From: Bdellovibrionales bacterium CG10_big_fil_rev_8_21_14_0_10_45_34
GTDB taxonomy: Bacteria > Bdellovibrionota > Bdellovibrionia > Bdellovibrionales > 1-14-0-10-45-34
Reading direction: 5' to 3'
DNA: 64,000 nt
Assembly: GCA_002778785.1 (NCBI GenBank)
Contig: PEZS01000002.1
Location: 129,501 to 193,500, forward strand
A model generated the notes under the pieces. It did no database searches. It was not told where the DNA came from and saw only the letters and a program-made list of their open reading frames with translations. The position numbers and the translations under genes were made by a program. How positions within the stretch are numbered: the stretch's first letter is position 1; each line of letters begins with the position of its first letter. Positions 16,241-25,110 of the stretch are shown here, piece after piece.

Positions 16241-17977
16241 CTAATCGATCCAAGGCACGCTTGAAAAGCGCCACTCTACTCTTAACTCGTCATCCACTTG
16301 CTCGATGGGACTAGACCAGCGACGAATAGCCCACAGGTGGATGGCCGACATCCTTTCATCTAAGGACCATCGAAATCCAAACGTAGACTCCTCATCTTGC
16401 CGAGACGGAGATTTCATTGTGTCAAAACGGGCTATTAGATCGAGTTCTGAAAACAATCGGTGAAAGACGTCGATGTGGCCCGATGTTATTGAACCACTTC
16501 CCAAATACAAATCATCCGACTCGCCGTAATGGAATTGACCCGCAAACCCGACACCTTTAATTCTTGTCCTCAGAACGGCAAGTGCAGAGCGAATTTTTGT
16601 TCGACGAGAGAGCTGAGTGCTGTCTCCGTAAACGCCCGATACAAAACCTATAAATCCAAATCTATCTCGCCAGCCTAGCGTGGAGGCTAGTAAATAGCGA
16701 TTATCTTGAGGGGAGTCAGTCACGCCCTCGAACACGGCAGTTTGTGTCCATATGCCTGCTGAGGGTTCAAAAGAGTAGGAGGCTCCCTGACTCCGTAAAG
16801 GAACGAGCCCACTTTGGTAAATAAGCGACCGCGGAAAGTAGAGATCTCGCTCGTGAAAAATAGATTCATCCCCATGATAAATCGGAATCTGACCGACAGA
16901 AATCTTACCCAATGAGGTCTCTGTGTGAGCGAAGGCCTCAATAATTCCAAACTCCTGATGGCTCGGAGCAGGAGCCGTAGCAGAGTCTCTCTGTAGAAAA
17001 CTTGAATCTAGCGGATCAATTAATCGTGGACCGCCAGCACTCAGTTTTACGCCCCACTGAAGCGCCGGCGAAAGCTCTAGATCCACACGAGATGGTCCAA
17101 AATAAAAGCCGCTAAGAGTTTTTTCTTCAGACAACCGAAACTGAGGTGCAAGAAGCGCCGACATCTCTTTAGTTGTCTCAGCTTGACCTCTTACTGAGTA
17201 ACCTGAAAACCCAGCCGCCCAAAAACACAACAGCAGAGATGGCGCACTTTTTTTGAGTTCGTTAAGTGCCACGATCATTCTCTCTCTCACGCGATTCTTC
17301 AGATCCCGCCTGCCATCGTCGGTATATCCTTCGGTTGACTCGCTTTGAAGAATTCGCATTTTTACGGTGTGGACGGCTCTCGTTGAGAGCCGAATACCTC
17401 GTGGTGGCAGCACGCTGCTAACACCATGCAAGACAACGGGAACAACTGGGCACTTCGCTTGAGCAGCCAAAACAAAAGGACCGCTTTTAAATGCCCCAAT
17501 TTGTTCTTGCATCTGGCGGGTTCCTTCGGGGGCGAGTATAAAACACTCACCTCGCTTTACTCTTTCTCGCGCACTTTCGTAAACGGCAAGTACATCTTTG
17601 AGGTTATTTCTTGCGATCGGCAAAGCCCCCGCCACCCTCATAGCTTTGGAGAATATGGGTATTTTAAAAAGTTCAATTTTAGCCCCGAAACGAATTTTCT
17701 TGGGAATTCCCTTATGGCACACAGGGATATCAAGCAGCGATGTATGGTTGAATACGAATATGCAGCCGCCGTCCGGAAGAGGAGCCTCAAAACTCACATC
17801 TAGTTTCACGCGAGCGATTTTGAGGAGTCCCTTGGACCAATTCTGCACCAAAGACTCTCGCATCTCAGAGCGGCCCAATAGTGCTTCAATGACTGCTGAA
17901 GCAGAAATAATTAATGTCCAACCACCCAGTGCGGCGAGACGAAAATAAGACCAAATACGACCCACGATGTTCCTCAA
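16241..17977 (-). CDS. PlsC-type acyltransferase fused in frame to a predicted outer-membrane barrel
   Basis: 578 residues in one open frame. Residues 1-~240 are a lysophosphatidate acyltransferase: NHTSLLD (77-83, the HX4D motif) and EGTR (151-154), with an N-terminal membrane segment. From Met234 (codon at 17278) the sequence reads like a new exported protein: MIVALNELKKSAPSLLLCFW, ending near VRGQA. About 310 residues of alternating, aromatic-rich strands follow, ending WRFSSVPWID. A cytosolic-face enzyme joined to a periplasm-targeted barrel makes little sense as one chain. Either the barrel is started internally at 17278, with GAGAGAG upstream, or a PlsC stop codon has been lost. The acyltransferase call is firm; the barrel is inferred from sequence pattern. 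Confidence 0.75.
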   Translation of the reverse strand: MRNIVGRIWSYFRLAALGGWTLIISASAVIEALLGRSEMRESLVQNWSKGLLKIARVKLDVSFEAPLPDGGCIFVFNHTSLLDIPVCHKGIPKKIRFGAKIELFKIPIFSKAMRVAGALPIARNNLKDVLAVYESARERVKRGECFILAPEGTRQMQEQIGAFKSGPFVLAAQAKCPVVPVVLHGVSSVLPPRGIRLSTRAVHTVKMRILQSESTEGYTDDGRRDLKNRVRERMIVALNELKKSAPSLLLCFWAAGFSGYSVRGQAETTKEMSALLAPQFRLSEEKTLSGFYFGPSRVDLELSPALQWGVKLSAGGPRLIDPLDSSFLQRDSATAPAPSHQEFGIIEAFAHTETSLGKISVGQIPIYHGDESIFHERDLYFPRSLIYQSGLVPLRSQGASYSFEPSAGIWTQTAVFEGVTDSPQDNRYLLASTLGWRDRFGFIGFVSGVYGDSTQLSRRTKIRSALAVLRTRIKGVGFAGQFHYGESDDLYLGSGSITSGHIDVFHRLFSELDLIARFDTMKSPSRQDEESTFGFRWSLDERMSAIHLWAIRRWSSPIEQVDDELRVEWRFSSVPWID

Positions 17978-17990
17978 AAAATAGACTTAA

Positions 17991-18746
17991 TCACAACCCT
18001 ACGTTCTTGAGCAATACATCAACAACAACGGGAAGAGTCTTTTTCAAAACTGGCGCAGCACGTTTAAGATTGTTCTTGAGATTCTTCTGTAGAGCGCCCC
18101 CTTGTTTACTCACCTCAGCCATGGGGTAGTGAAGACCATCTTGAGTTGCAACGGCCTTAGAATTTATGTCGGGAAGAGCCGTTCGCGAGTCATCTAAGAT
18201 GGCTTTGACAACTACCACTGAGATTTTATGTCGCCTGAGCGCTCTTACAAGCGGGAAGACCTCCATATCGACAGCCTCTGCGCCCGTGCTTCTAAATAGG
18301 TTAATTTTATCCTCTGGCGACTGAACTACTTTTTCGGCGGTGACAAGCGGACCAACTCGGTAAGTAATGCCCTCTTTTAATAGTGAGCGACCGAGCTCGT
18401 CACATAGCTCCATGTCAAGATGAAGATCAACAGGTCCTTCTTTGCGAACCGCGTCCTCTGCAATAACTCTTTCAGGAATAAAAACATCTCCAAGCCGAAG
18501 CGTTGGTCTTAAACCTCCGCAATATCCGAATACGAGAGCGTGATCCACCGCGAGATTTGCAAATAGACTCTGATTTATTTCGAACTTCTTGAGAGCCAGT
18601 TCGTGGCCCATTCCCAATTCCCAAAGTAAAACTTCGTGACCAGAGTCGTGAGTGCCACGCCAAATTTTATCCTGATCTTTCTTAAGATCGTAGACTTCGA
18701 GGACAACTTCGGTTTCGGGCCTAATAGCAGTTAAAATAAGGATCAT
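17991..18746 (-). CDS. Nucleoside phosphorylase/nucleosidase superfamily protein
   Basis: 251 residues. Signatures of the PNP/MTAN superfamily are visible: LVFGYCGGLRPTLRLGDVFIPERVIAEDA and AEAVDMEVFPLVRALRRHKISVVVVKAILDD, the latter with the conserved Met-Glu and terminal Asp. Such proteins split or phosphorolyse N-glycosidic bonds of nucleosides such as methylthioadenosine or S-adenosylhomocysteine. Substrate cannot be told from the sequence; a hopanoid-type phosphorylase (HpnG-like) is another option. It lies 2 bases after the upstream gene and 13 before the PlsC fusion, so the three are probably co-transcribed. Confidence 0.75.
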   Translation of the reverse strand: MILILTAIRPETEVVLEVYDLKKDQDKIWRGTHDSGHEVLLWELGMGHELALKKFEINQSLFANLAVDHALVFGYCGGLRPTLRLGDVFIPERVIAEDAVRKEGPVDLHLDMELCDELGRSLLKEGITYRVGPLVTAEKVVQSPEDKINLFRSTGAEAVDMEVFPLVRALRRHKISVVVVKAILDDSRTALPDINSKAVATQDGLHYPMAEVSKQGGALQKNLKNNLKRAAPVLKKTLPVVVDVLLKNVGL

Positions 18747-18748
18747 GA

Positions 18749-19825
18749 TTACGCCTCTGAAAACAAGCGCGCTTTGGCGGCTTCTTTTTGTCTTAGCTTA
18801 TAGGCCATATGCGAAGTTGGGCCCTTGAGCGTTCGAGCATGGGTGTCGTAGTCCATTATCTGAACTTCATAAGGAAAGAAAAACCTAGAAGTGCGCCCGT
18901 CGATAGGAAGGCGAATCAGCTGCCTTGAAATAAACTTAATGACTCGGTAATCGTCAGCCGAGAACTCATTTTCACGATCTCGAAAGAGTGCCCTATGGGA
19001 ATCGGTTTGCAGCTTCTGCTCAAGTTGTTTTTCGATTTCATCCGAGTCTAACATACCCTTGGTCTCGGCTAGAGTTTCAAGAAGTAAGTTGACGGGATAC
19101 AATGTATTTTTCGACTGATCCGGCAAAATATTCGGAAAACTAACGAGCTCTTCAGCCACCAGATAGCGAACCACTCGAAATGCTTCAAAAATATTTCGTG
19201 AGACAAACCGAACTCCCATCTTGTCGTAGATTGATATAGCGACCGCCTGTGGCTTTGAGAGAAATTTTGTCACCGCGCTATCGGTGGCCTTAAAAGGTTT
19301 TACGTCAAACCTCTTAATAGGAATCTGATCCGCCCGAGATGTCCCGCCCAAAACGGTTCCCATAATGGGGTCTTGGATAAGATGCGGCCGGAAATTAGCC
19401 AGCACCTGCTCTTGAATCAGATCAGAAAAAGTAAAGAAGAGATCGTGCTCTATGTGCGAGATCACATGCATCGCTCTGAGGGTCGCGCAACTCCAACGGC
19501 GAACAGCCCGATCTACTTGATCTCTTGGTAGGCTGCAATAAACGATGAGTTGACTAGGGTCTCCCAATTTTTGGATGTCAGAGACTTCCGAAGGAGGGGC
19601 GCCCACCTCAGCCTGATAGTTTTCTTTAAGGTAAGTGATTGCACGAAGAAAGAGTGCCACCAAGCGATCGCGATCTTCTGCTTCTTCAAGATCATAACCG
19701 TAGGTCTTTAAAAATCGATGCGCTTTTTCAATGGTATCAAGATGCAGTGAGCGCAAATCGACCGCCGATTCTCCGCCAATCACACATCCTAGTATTTCTT
19801 CATTAAATTCTTCGGGTCCAAACAT
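18749..19825 (-). CDS. Conserved protein resembling the TIGR04552 family
   Basis: 358 residues, no signal peptide. It resembles a family of unknown function seen in Myxococcota and Bdellovibrionota: an N-terminal GGESAVDLRSLHLDTIEKAHRFLKTYG and a central WSCATLRAMHVISHIEHDLFFTF match my memory of TIGR04552. A basic C-terminal tail (KLRQKEAAKARLF) is also seen. No catalytic motif is evident. It heads an apparent operon with the phosphorylase-like and PlsC-fusion genes. Confidence 0.6.
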   Translation of the reverse strand: MFGPEEFNEEILGCVIGGESAVDLRSLHLDTIEKAHRFLKTYGYDLEEAEDRDRLVALFLRAITYLKENYQAEVGAPPSEVSDIQKLGDPSQLIVYCSLPRDQVDRAVRRWSCATLRAMHVISHIEHDLFFTFSDLIQEQVLANFRPHLIQDPIMGTVLGGTSRADQIPIKRFDVKPFKATDSAVTKFLSKPQAVAISIYDKMGVRFVSRNIFEAFRVVRYLVAEELVSFPNILPDQSKNTLYPVNLLLETLAETKGMLDSDEIEKQLEQKLQTDSHRALFRDRENEFSADDYRVIKFISRQLIRLPIDGRTSRFFFPYEVQIMDYDTHARTLKGPTSHMAYKLRQKEAAKARLFSEA

Positions 19826-19984
19826 GACCCCAGGTTACCCGCCGCTATTCTTTGTTGGCAAGTTTAACAATTTCCCAAACTCGCCCGAAATATTTGGCCA
19901 GGAATATTTGGCCAGAGAGGTGTATCCTAAGCATCTAAGCCCAAGACAATTGCCTCAGAGACAGTTCCGCCAGACATTTGCGAT

Positions 19985-20863
19985 TTAATTGCAAGCAAAC
20001 ATGCGGCAGGCCTCTATCGCGAAACCACCTATGTTTCCGCTCATTACGAGCCCCTGAGTATTCGTATAATTATTCTGCCCGTTGTCATACGAAATATTGC
20101 CTTGATAATAGATAACGCCGTTATTCTGTTTAAAATACCCGGTGAGCGTGACTGAACCGACGTTGTCTTGAAAAATGATATAGGCACCAATTCCATCCGA
20201 CGCAGAAAACAGATTGCTATTAGAAACTATCTGTCCTTGCGAGGATGGGGTGAGCGCAACAGAAACCGCATCAAGAAAGTTGCCCGCCTGATCTGTCATG
20301 TCGTCGTTGATAGCAAGAACAAGACTCCCCTGCGGGCTAAGATTTAGCTGCATCCCTAAACTAGAAGTCAGCATATCGATAGCCTGAGTGAGATTTACGA
20401 TGCCATTACCCGATCTGATTTGCACGTCTGCTTTTAAATACCCCTCAATTGGCAACTCCTGAGATCTCATATTCCCAAAATCTCCTCCGTAGGTAGCTCC
20501 CATAAAGTGCGCTAACATTTGCCAGGCGCTTCCCTGATCGCCATTCGAGTAAATATATCCCCAGCCTTTATTAGGTAGCGGATCTTGAAAAGTAGATTGA
20601 CCTTGGCCAGCCCCGGGCACACCGGGCACTCCGCCAGGTCCTACTGCACCTCTATCGGTTGTCGGGCGAACCTGAACGCTACCGCCTTGCTTCTTTCTCT
20701 CGCCGCATGCCGATAGTACAGCGATCGCTGCAAAGGATACGATCAGCCATTTCAGAGTCTTGGCACTTTGCTTCCAATTCCCAGCGCCGAAAACACTGAA
20801 ATTGCAATTGAGATAAGACACTCTTTCGACATGTACTTGCTTCTTCGCTTCTTTATGGCTCAT
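19985..20863 (-). CDS. Predicted lipoprotein with Gly/Pro-rich linker, function unknown
   Basis: About 292 residues if started at the ATG at 20863; the frame is open to a TTG at 20938 and no start has a good ribosome site. A hydrophobic segment (KTLKWLIVSFAAIAVLSAC) ends in a lipobox, VLSAC. Next comes a flexible linker (VGPGGVPGVPGAGQGQ), then a ~200-residue Gly/Asn/Gln-rich domain with many short beta-like runs and a C-terminal Cys pair (EACRMFAC). No family was recognised. It is probably an outer-membrane-anchored surface or periplasmic protein. The n-region before the hydrophobic core is unusually long, so the true start may lie further in. Confidence 0.6.
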   Translation of the reverse strand: MSHKEAKKQVHVERVSYLNCNFSVFGAGNWKQSAKTLKWLIVSFAAIAVLSACGERKKQGGSVQVRPTTDRGAVGPGGVPGVPGAGQGQSTFQDPLPNKGWGYIYSNGDQGSAWQMLAHFMGATYGGDFGNMRSQELPIEGYLKADVQIRSGNGIVNLTQAIDMLTSSLGMQLNLSPQGSLVLAINDDMTDQAGNFLDAVSVALTPSSQGQIVSNSNLFSASDGIGAYIIFQDNVGSVTLTGYFKQNNGVIYYQGNISYDNGQNNYTNTQGLVMSGNIGGFAIEACRMFACN

Positions 20864-21141
20864 CGTGCGCCCCGCTTTTTTGGTCATAGGTGAGGCTCTG
20901 CCTCTAATAATTAAGTTTGAAGGTACGTGCTGCCTCAAAACATCCTAACTTCAAAGGACGTGCCATTTGTAAGCGGCACTGGGCCGCTGAGCCCACCACT
21001 TAGTCGAGCTGACCTGGGGAATCCTTTACCTCATCTACTCTAGCGATGAAGACGAGCAAATTGCGCCCAACGACTGTCTAACTTTTCGACAGCCCGGCGC
21101 CTCCGGGATTTTTTGTAATTCTCCAGCGACTTTGACCGGTT

Positions 21142-22416
21142 CTAATTTGCCAGGGACTTTGACCGCTTTAGTCCCATATCTTCTGTTTCTGTATGTCTTC
21201 CACCTTCGTGATGCTGCAAGTGGTGGGACTTACAAAGAATAGTGACATTCTCTGGATTGTCTTTTCCTCCGTGTGATACAGGCTGGATGTGATGAAAATC
21301 TAACCACTTTTTTTCATGGCAGCGTATTCCTCGCTTGTTTATGTGAGTGCAGCGATTTCCATCGCGTAGAAGCACCTTATGACGAACCTCAGCCGGAAGG
21401 TTTTTGCGATGACTTCGCTTCTCGCGGTTTAAGGATCTTCTTGTCAGCCTTAATTTTACTGTTCTTGTGAACAATTGACCTTCGCCAGCTTCGCATTCGC
21501 TATTTAGACTGTACCTTTGATGTTCACTCTCGCGCTCTAAGGTTTGGTTTTTAAGCCTACGGCGTACTGTGCTTGTGAAAAGTACATTTGAAACACTATC
21601 GCTTAACCTCTTTGAACTGTCCTCTTTGTTTTTATGAACGTCTGCTTCGTATATTGCATTTTTCGCCGCAGCTACTTTGTGGGCGCTCTCTGGTCGACGA
21701 TAGTTGTCAATTTTAGTTTTAGATTCTTCTTGCCCTGTTTTCTCAGTTACTGCCTTTTCTGAATGTCTCGAGCGACCGCTTTCGCCGCTTGACCTTTGAC
21801 TTTTTGCCACGGCCCTTTGGGCTTTTCTTATAGGGTCTACTTTTTCGACAAAAAACTCCACGATTTGCTCAAGCGTTGCTTCGTAGCTAAGTGGTCGCTG
21901 AGTTCTTTGACATAAAATGTCTTGGGCTCTTTGAAACTTCTCATAAAGCTCTTCGCTGACACCAATCGTTAGCTTGATGCGATTTTCTTGCACTGGCTTA
22001 GCTGCTTCATGGACGACTTCTTTCGGGTTAACAAGCACGACTTCTTTTTCAAGTTTTTTGCACGGGAGGGTTTTACACAGCTCAATCCATGTCTGCTTGT
22101 TTTCAGGGGTGATGACGCTGACAATTTTTCTCGCTTTTGACACCGAGAAGTCGCCTGCTCGAATAGCCGCTTTCAACTCAGGCACTTCTCGAGATTTTCT
22201 CATAACACCAATGAAGCTTGCCGCTACGGACTCCGACAGTTTCAAAGCTTCTGTGCAATAGGTCCAAAGACTTCCGTAACCGAGGCGAATAAAGGCTCTA
22301 TGTTTTTCAACTTCGTCTAAAGCCTCAATAAGTTCTGCTTCGGCAGTAAGGTACTTTGCAGTTTTTTCGACGGCGTTAATGTGAATCTTTCTTAAAAAGA
22401 CATTGTCTGGCTTCAT
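21142..22416 (-). CDS. HNH endonuclease-domain protein
   Basis: 424 residues; AAGGAG lies a few bases before the ATG. The N-terminal ~200 residues are helical (LTAEAELIEALDEVEKHRAF, GYGSLWTYCTEALKLSES). A long charged, low-complexity middle follows (about 200-340). The C-terminal HNH domain reads LRDGNRCTHINKRGIRCHEKKW, LDFHHIQPVSHGGKDNPENV, LCKSHHLQHH, with both the CxxC-like pairs and the HH of the nuclease. Free-standing genes of this type occur in many copies in Bdellovibrio-like genomes; their role is unknown. No intron, intein or phage context is visible here. Confidence 0.8.
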   Translation of the reverse strand: MKPDNVFLRKIHINAVEKTAKYLTAEAELIEALDEVEKHRAFIRLGYGSLWTYCTEALKLSESVAASFIGVMRKSREVPELKAAIRAGDFSVSKARKIVSVITPENKQTWIELCKTLPCKKLEKEVVLVNPKEVVHEAAKPVQENRIKLTIGVSEELYEKFQRAQDILCQRTQRPLSYEATLEQIVEFFVEKVDPIRKAQRAVAKSQRSSGESGRSRHSEKAVTEKTGQEESKTKIDNYRRPESAHKVAAAKNAIYEADVHKNKEDSSKRLSDSVSNVLFTSTVRRRLKNQTLERESEHQRYSLNSECEAGEGQLFTRTVKLRLTRRSLNREKRSHRKNLPAEVRHKVLLRDGNRCTHINKRGIRCHEKKWLDFHHIQPVSHGGKDNPENVTILCKSHHLQHHEGGRHTETEDMGLKRSKSLAN

Positions 22417-22741
22417 CGCGTCTCCTTTGCGTTTCTAGTTTCGAAGTCATTCTACACCTGGCTTTTAAAACACTGGTTTTTCGCTCTATACGAGTTCAGC
22501 AAGGGCGATGAAAACGTAGCTAAGGAGCGAGACAATTGGGTTTTAATAAATGGCGAGACGTAGCTTCTGGGCTGTTAAAGCGAAAGCAGATAAGAGGTCT
22601 AAGTCGTAGGTCAACGTTACGAAAAACGACAGAATTACTCGTCAAGTCCGAAGGCTGAGCGTCACGTAATTTTCCAGTGATTTTGTTGCGGCGTAAAAGA
22701 CCTAATACAGCGGCTAGAGGTTTATTCCGTCAAATCTGTTT
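22417..22741. other. Gap between HNH gene and sixA; nothing recognised
   Basis: The 325 bases hold no supported gene, repeat or RNA. TAGAAT at 22449-22454 (minus strand) may be the -10 of the HNH gene. Confidence 0.4.
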
Positions 22742-23227
22742 TTAGGTACTGGCGCCTTTTGGCGCGAAAGAGGCAATGACTTTACCAATCGGGCGAGAGA
22801 GATCTTTCGTTTCGACGAGTGTAAATTGTGCCTTCTTGAAAGAATTAATCGCGTTTCGTTTTTCGGTAGAAACAAATGCTTCCAGAAGTTCAGAGCAATA
22901 TGGTTGATGACCCACGACAACTACATTCTCAATCTCTGAATATTCGTTAATTGCATCAAAGACAGTTGAAAAAGAGTTGTGCGAGCCCAACCGCTCATCA
23001 AAAGTTGGCTCTGGCCAGCCTAAACACTGACACAGTCCTTTCGAAGTTTGTGCACAGCGAACATAAGGACTTGAAAGAACAACATCTGGATGAAAGTTCA
23101 CCTTCTTCAACATTTCACTAAGATCTGTAACTTGAGTTTGCCCTTTTTCTGTCAGCTTCCGACTAGAGTCTTTGCCGTCAGCAGAGAGATTTTCTGCGTG
23201 TGCGTGGCGAATGATGGCTAGTTTCAT
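22742..23227 (-). CDS. sixA: Phosphohistidine phosphatase SixA-like
   Basis: 161 residues, the usual SixA length. The histidine-phosphatase motif is IIRHAHAE (phospho-acceptor His8), with SSPYVRCAQT and the second catalytic His in VVVVGHQPY (His107). SixA removes phosphate from His in phospho-relay or nitrogen-PTS proteins in the cytoplasm. No phospho-relay partner is adjacent, so the target is unknown. Assignment to SixA rather than another small phosphoglycerate-mutase-like phosphatase rests on length and the RHAxA start. Confidence 0.82.
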   Translation of the reverse strand: MKLAIIRHAHAENLSADGKDSSRKLTEKGQTQVTDLSEMLKKVNFHPDVVLSSPYVRCAQTSKGLCQCLGWPEPTFDERLGSHNSFSTVFDAINEYSEIENVVVVGHQPYCSELLEAFVSTEKRNAINSFKKAQFTLVETKDLSRPIGKVIASFAPKGAST

Positions 23228-23367
23228 TGGCAGGCTCCTCGATCAGCGGGTTGCTGGCTCCAAAAATCTCATTATTGGTAAACTCATGCAGTCGGTTGCT
23301 TAGGTAATTAACTCCTAACTTTAAAGTATCGTTAGGAAGGTCATTGGTTCAACAAGAAGTTGATCCG

Positions 23368-25050
23368 TTATTTTACTCCCTTTCCCTGGGGTTGGCTCTG
23401 ACTACTACTCTCACCACTGTTGTTTCGCCCATTTCGTCGTCGCTCCTCAATGACATCTCTCTCAGTGGCCATCGTAAAGGCGTCTAAACAAACCATTTTC
23501 GTGATACCTCTTGTTCCATTCAAATACTCCGAGATCGCCTTCTGATAATCAGTTGCTGTCGCCCAAGGACCGAGGCCCTCAATAAACTTTCGTGATCCTC
23601 CGGAACCATTGCAAGCCAAACATCCCAACTGATGTTTTACCTTTCGAAGAGTTTCTGCCGAAAGCTGATCAGAACCAATTCGTTTATTTGCCGTGTTTCT
23701 AGAGCCAGTTGATAGACTGAGGCCAGGATAGCAGCAAGAACTTGCCGAGTGACGAAGAGCCCCTAGGTGGAGCAAACCATTTTCTTTTATTAGCGCTATC
23801 TCTTTTTCAAGCTCTACGGAAGAATCTCTGTCGATGGCGTCTTTGTACTGCTTACTGTCGTAAAAGTCTCGTCGAGTTTTCCGAAAACCGCTAAATGCCG
23901 TTCCGCAATTGAAGAAACGACTGTATTCTATCGCACCAAGTTTCACTTTTTGCCTTCTATCAGCAACATCCGTAGAACTCCAGAACTTCTGACTTTGAGA
24001 CGGCTCACCGTCAGTAGATGGGGTTACACCTAAGAAGGGACCAAATCCCTTTTGAACTTCGTAACCCTCAAAGCCACTTCCTCCATGCGATTTGAAAGTT
24101 TCATATTTTATTGGGCCTAAATAGGTCATTCCAAAATAGTTACCTCGCTGACCACCTCTTTTGCCATAAGTTGACTCTTTGGCGGCTTGGGCAAAACGCA
24201 AACCCAAAGGAATTGAATCCGTCGAGTAATCCAGCAATAATTCGTAAGCTTTAAGAGCATCTAGGCCTTCAGTGAGATCCCCAAGAGATCTGCTTTGATC
24301 CGAACTCGCTGAACCAGCTGATGTTTTAGTTATTTCAACTTTGTCTTTTCGCTCAGTGCCCGAAAGGAGGCCTGACTCCTGCGAAGTTCCAGAAGTGCAT
24401 CTTTGTCGTTTTTGGCTTTTTTCTGAAGGAGACTTCCAGTTTTCGTATTCGCCAAGAACAAGACACTTATAATATTTCTTTGTGGCATCTCTTTTTTCTT
24501 GTGTGATATTTACTTGCGGCAAAGCTGAGTTGTAGAGATCCTCAAGCAAAGCGTCACTCAAATAGTTAGAACCTGTCTCGTCTGCCCTCTTGCCACAATT
24601 TGCCATGTAGATTGCGATATATTTTTCAAGAAGCTTTTTTGCCTGAAGAGTGTAGTCCTCAATCTCATTATCAGTGGATTCACTATTTATTTTAGCCGCC
24701 TGAGATCGCAGGTTCATCGCTTCAACCCTAAGCTCTAGAAACTCTAGTCGAAGCGATGTTAAAGTGCCTGTAATCTCTCGGTCGGCAAAAGCAGAATCAC
24801 ACAGTGCCTGATTAATGTGGGCCAAATCAGTCCCTGATTTTTCGCGAGGTTTTAAACCAATTTGATCTCTTATTGTGTTAATTCGCGCATCATCACAGTT
24901 GAGAAACTTCTCAGACTCCGCGCGTTCACCCAGAGGACTCGCCGCTGGCCTTTGGCAGAGCCTGGCTGTATCGGCCTCGGTCAAGAGACAATACAATACT
25001 AATGTAGCTGCTAAAAAAATATTACGAGGCCAAAAACAAGAACGCGACAT
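23368..25050 (-). CDS. Exported protein with glucosaminidase-like core
   Basis: 560 residues with a signal peptide (about 1-27). A helical N-terminal part (80-200) and a Ser/Lys-rich linker precede a segment PLGLRFAQAAKESTYGKRGG (281-300) followed by NYFGMTYLG. This matches the start of bacterial glucosaminidase domains (LAQAALESGWG...NLFGIK), where the Glu (here Glu292) is catalytic. The C-terminal half has several Cys (including a CC pair and CLAC), suggesting disulfides in the periplasm. Peptidoglycan cleavage is a reasonable guess for this gene, but only the short core motif supports it. Confidence 0.5.
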   Translation of the reverse strand: MSRSCFWPRNIFLAATLVLYCLLTEADTARLCQRPAASPLGERAESEKFLNCDDARINTIRDQIGLKPREKSGTDLAHINQALCDSAFADREITGTLTSLRLEFLELRVEAMNLRSQAAKINSESTDNEIEDYTLQAKKLLEKYIAIYMANCGKRADETGSNYLSDALLEDLYNSALPQVNITQEKRDATKKYYKCLVLGEYENWKSPSEKSQKRQRCTSGTSQESGLLSGTERKDKVEITKTSAGSASSDQSRSLGDLTEGLDALKAYELLLDYSTDSIPLGLRFAQAAKESTYGKRGGQRGNYFGMTYLGPIKYETFKSHGGSGFEGYEVQKGFGPFLGVTPSTDGEPSQSQKFWSSTDVADRRQKVKLGAIEYSRFFNCGTAFSGFRKTRRDFYDSKQYKDAIDRDSSVELEKEIALIKENGLLHLGALRHSASSCCYPGLSLSTGSRNTANKRIGSDQLSAETLRKVKHQLGCLACNGSGGSRKFIEGLGPWATATDYQKAISEYLNGTRGITKMVCLDAFTMATERDVIEERRRNGRNNSGESSSQSQPQGKGVK

Positions 25051-25110
25051 ATAAGATCATTGTAGATATCATTCCAGATAAGGCGACCAATTTTGCAGAT
25101 CTTTTTGCGA

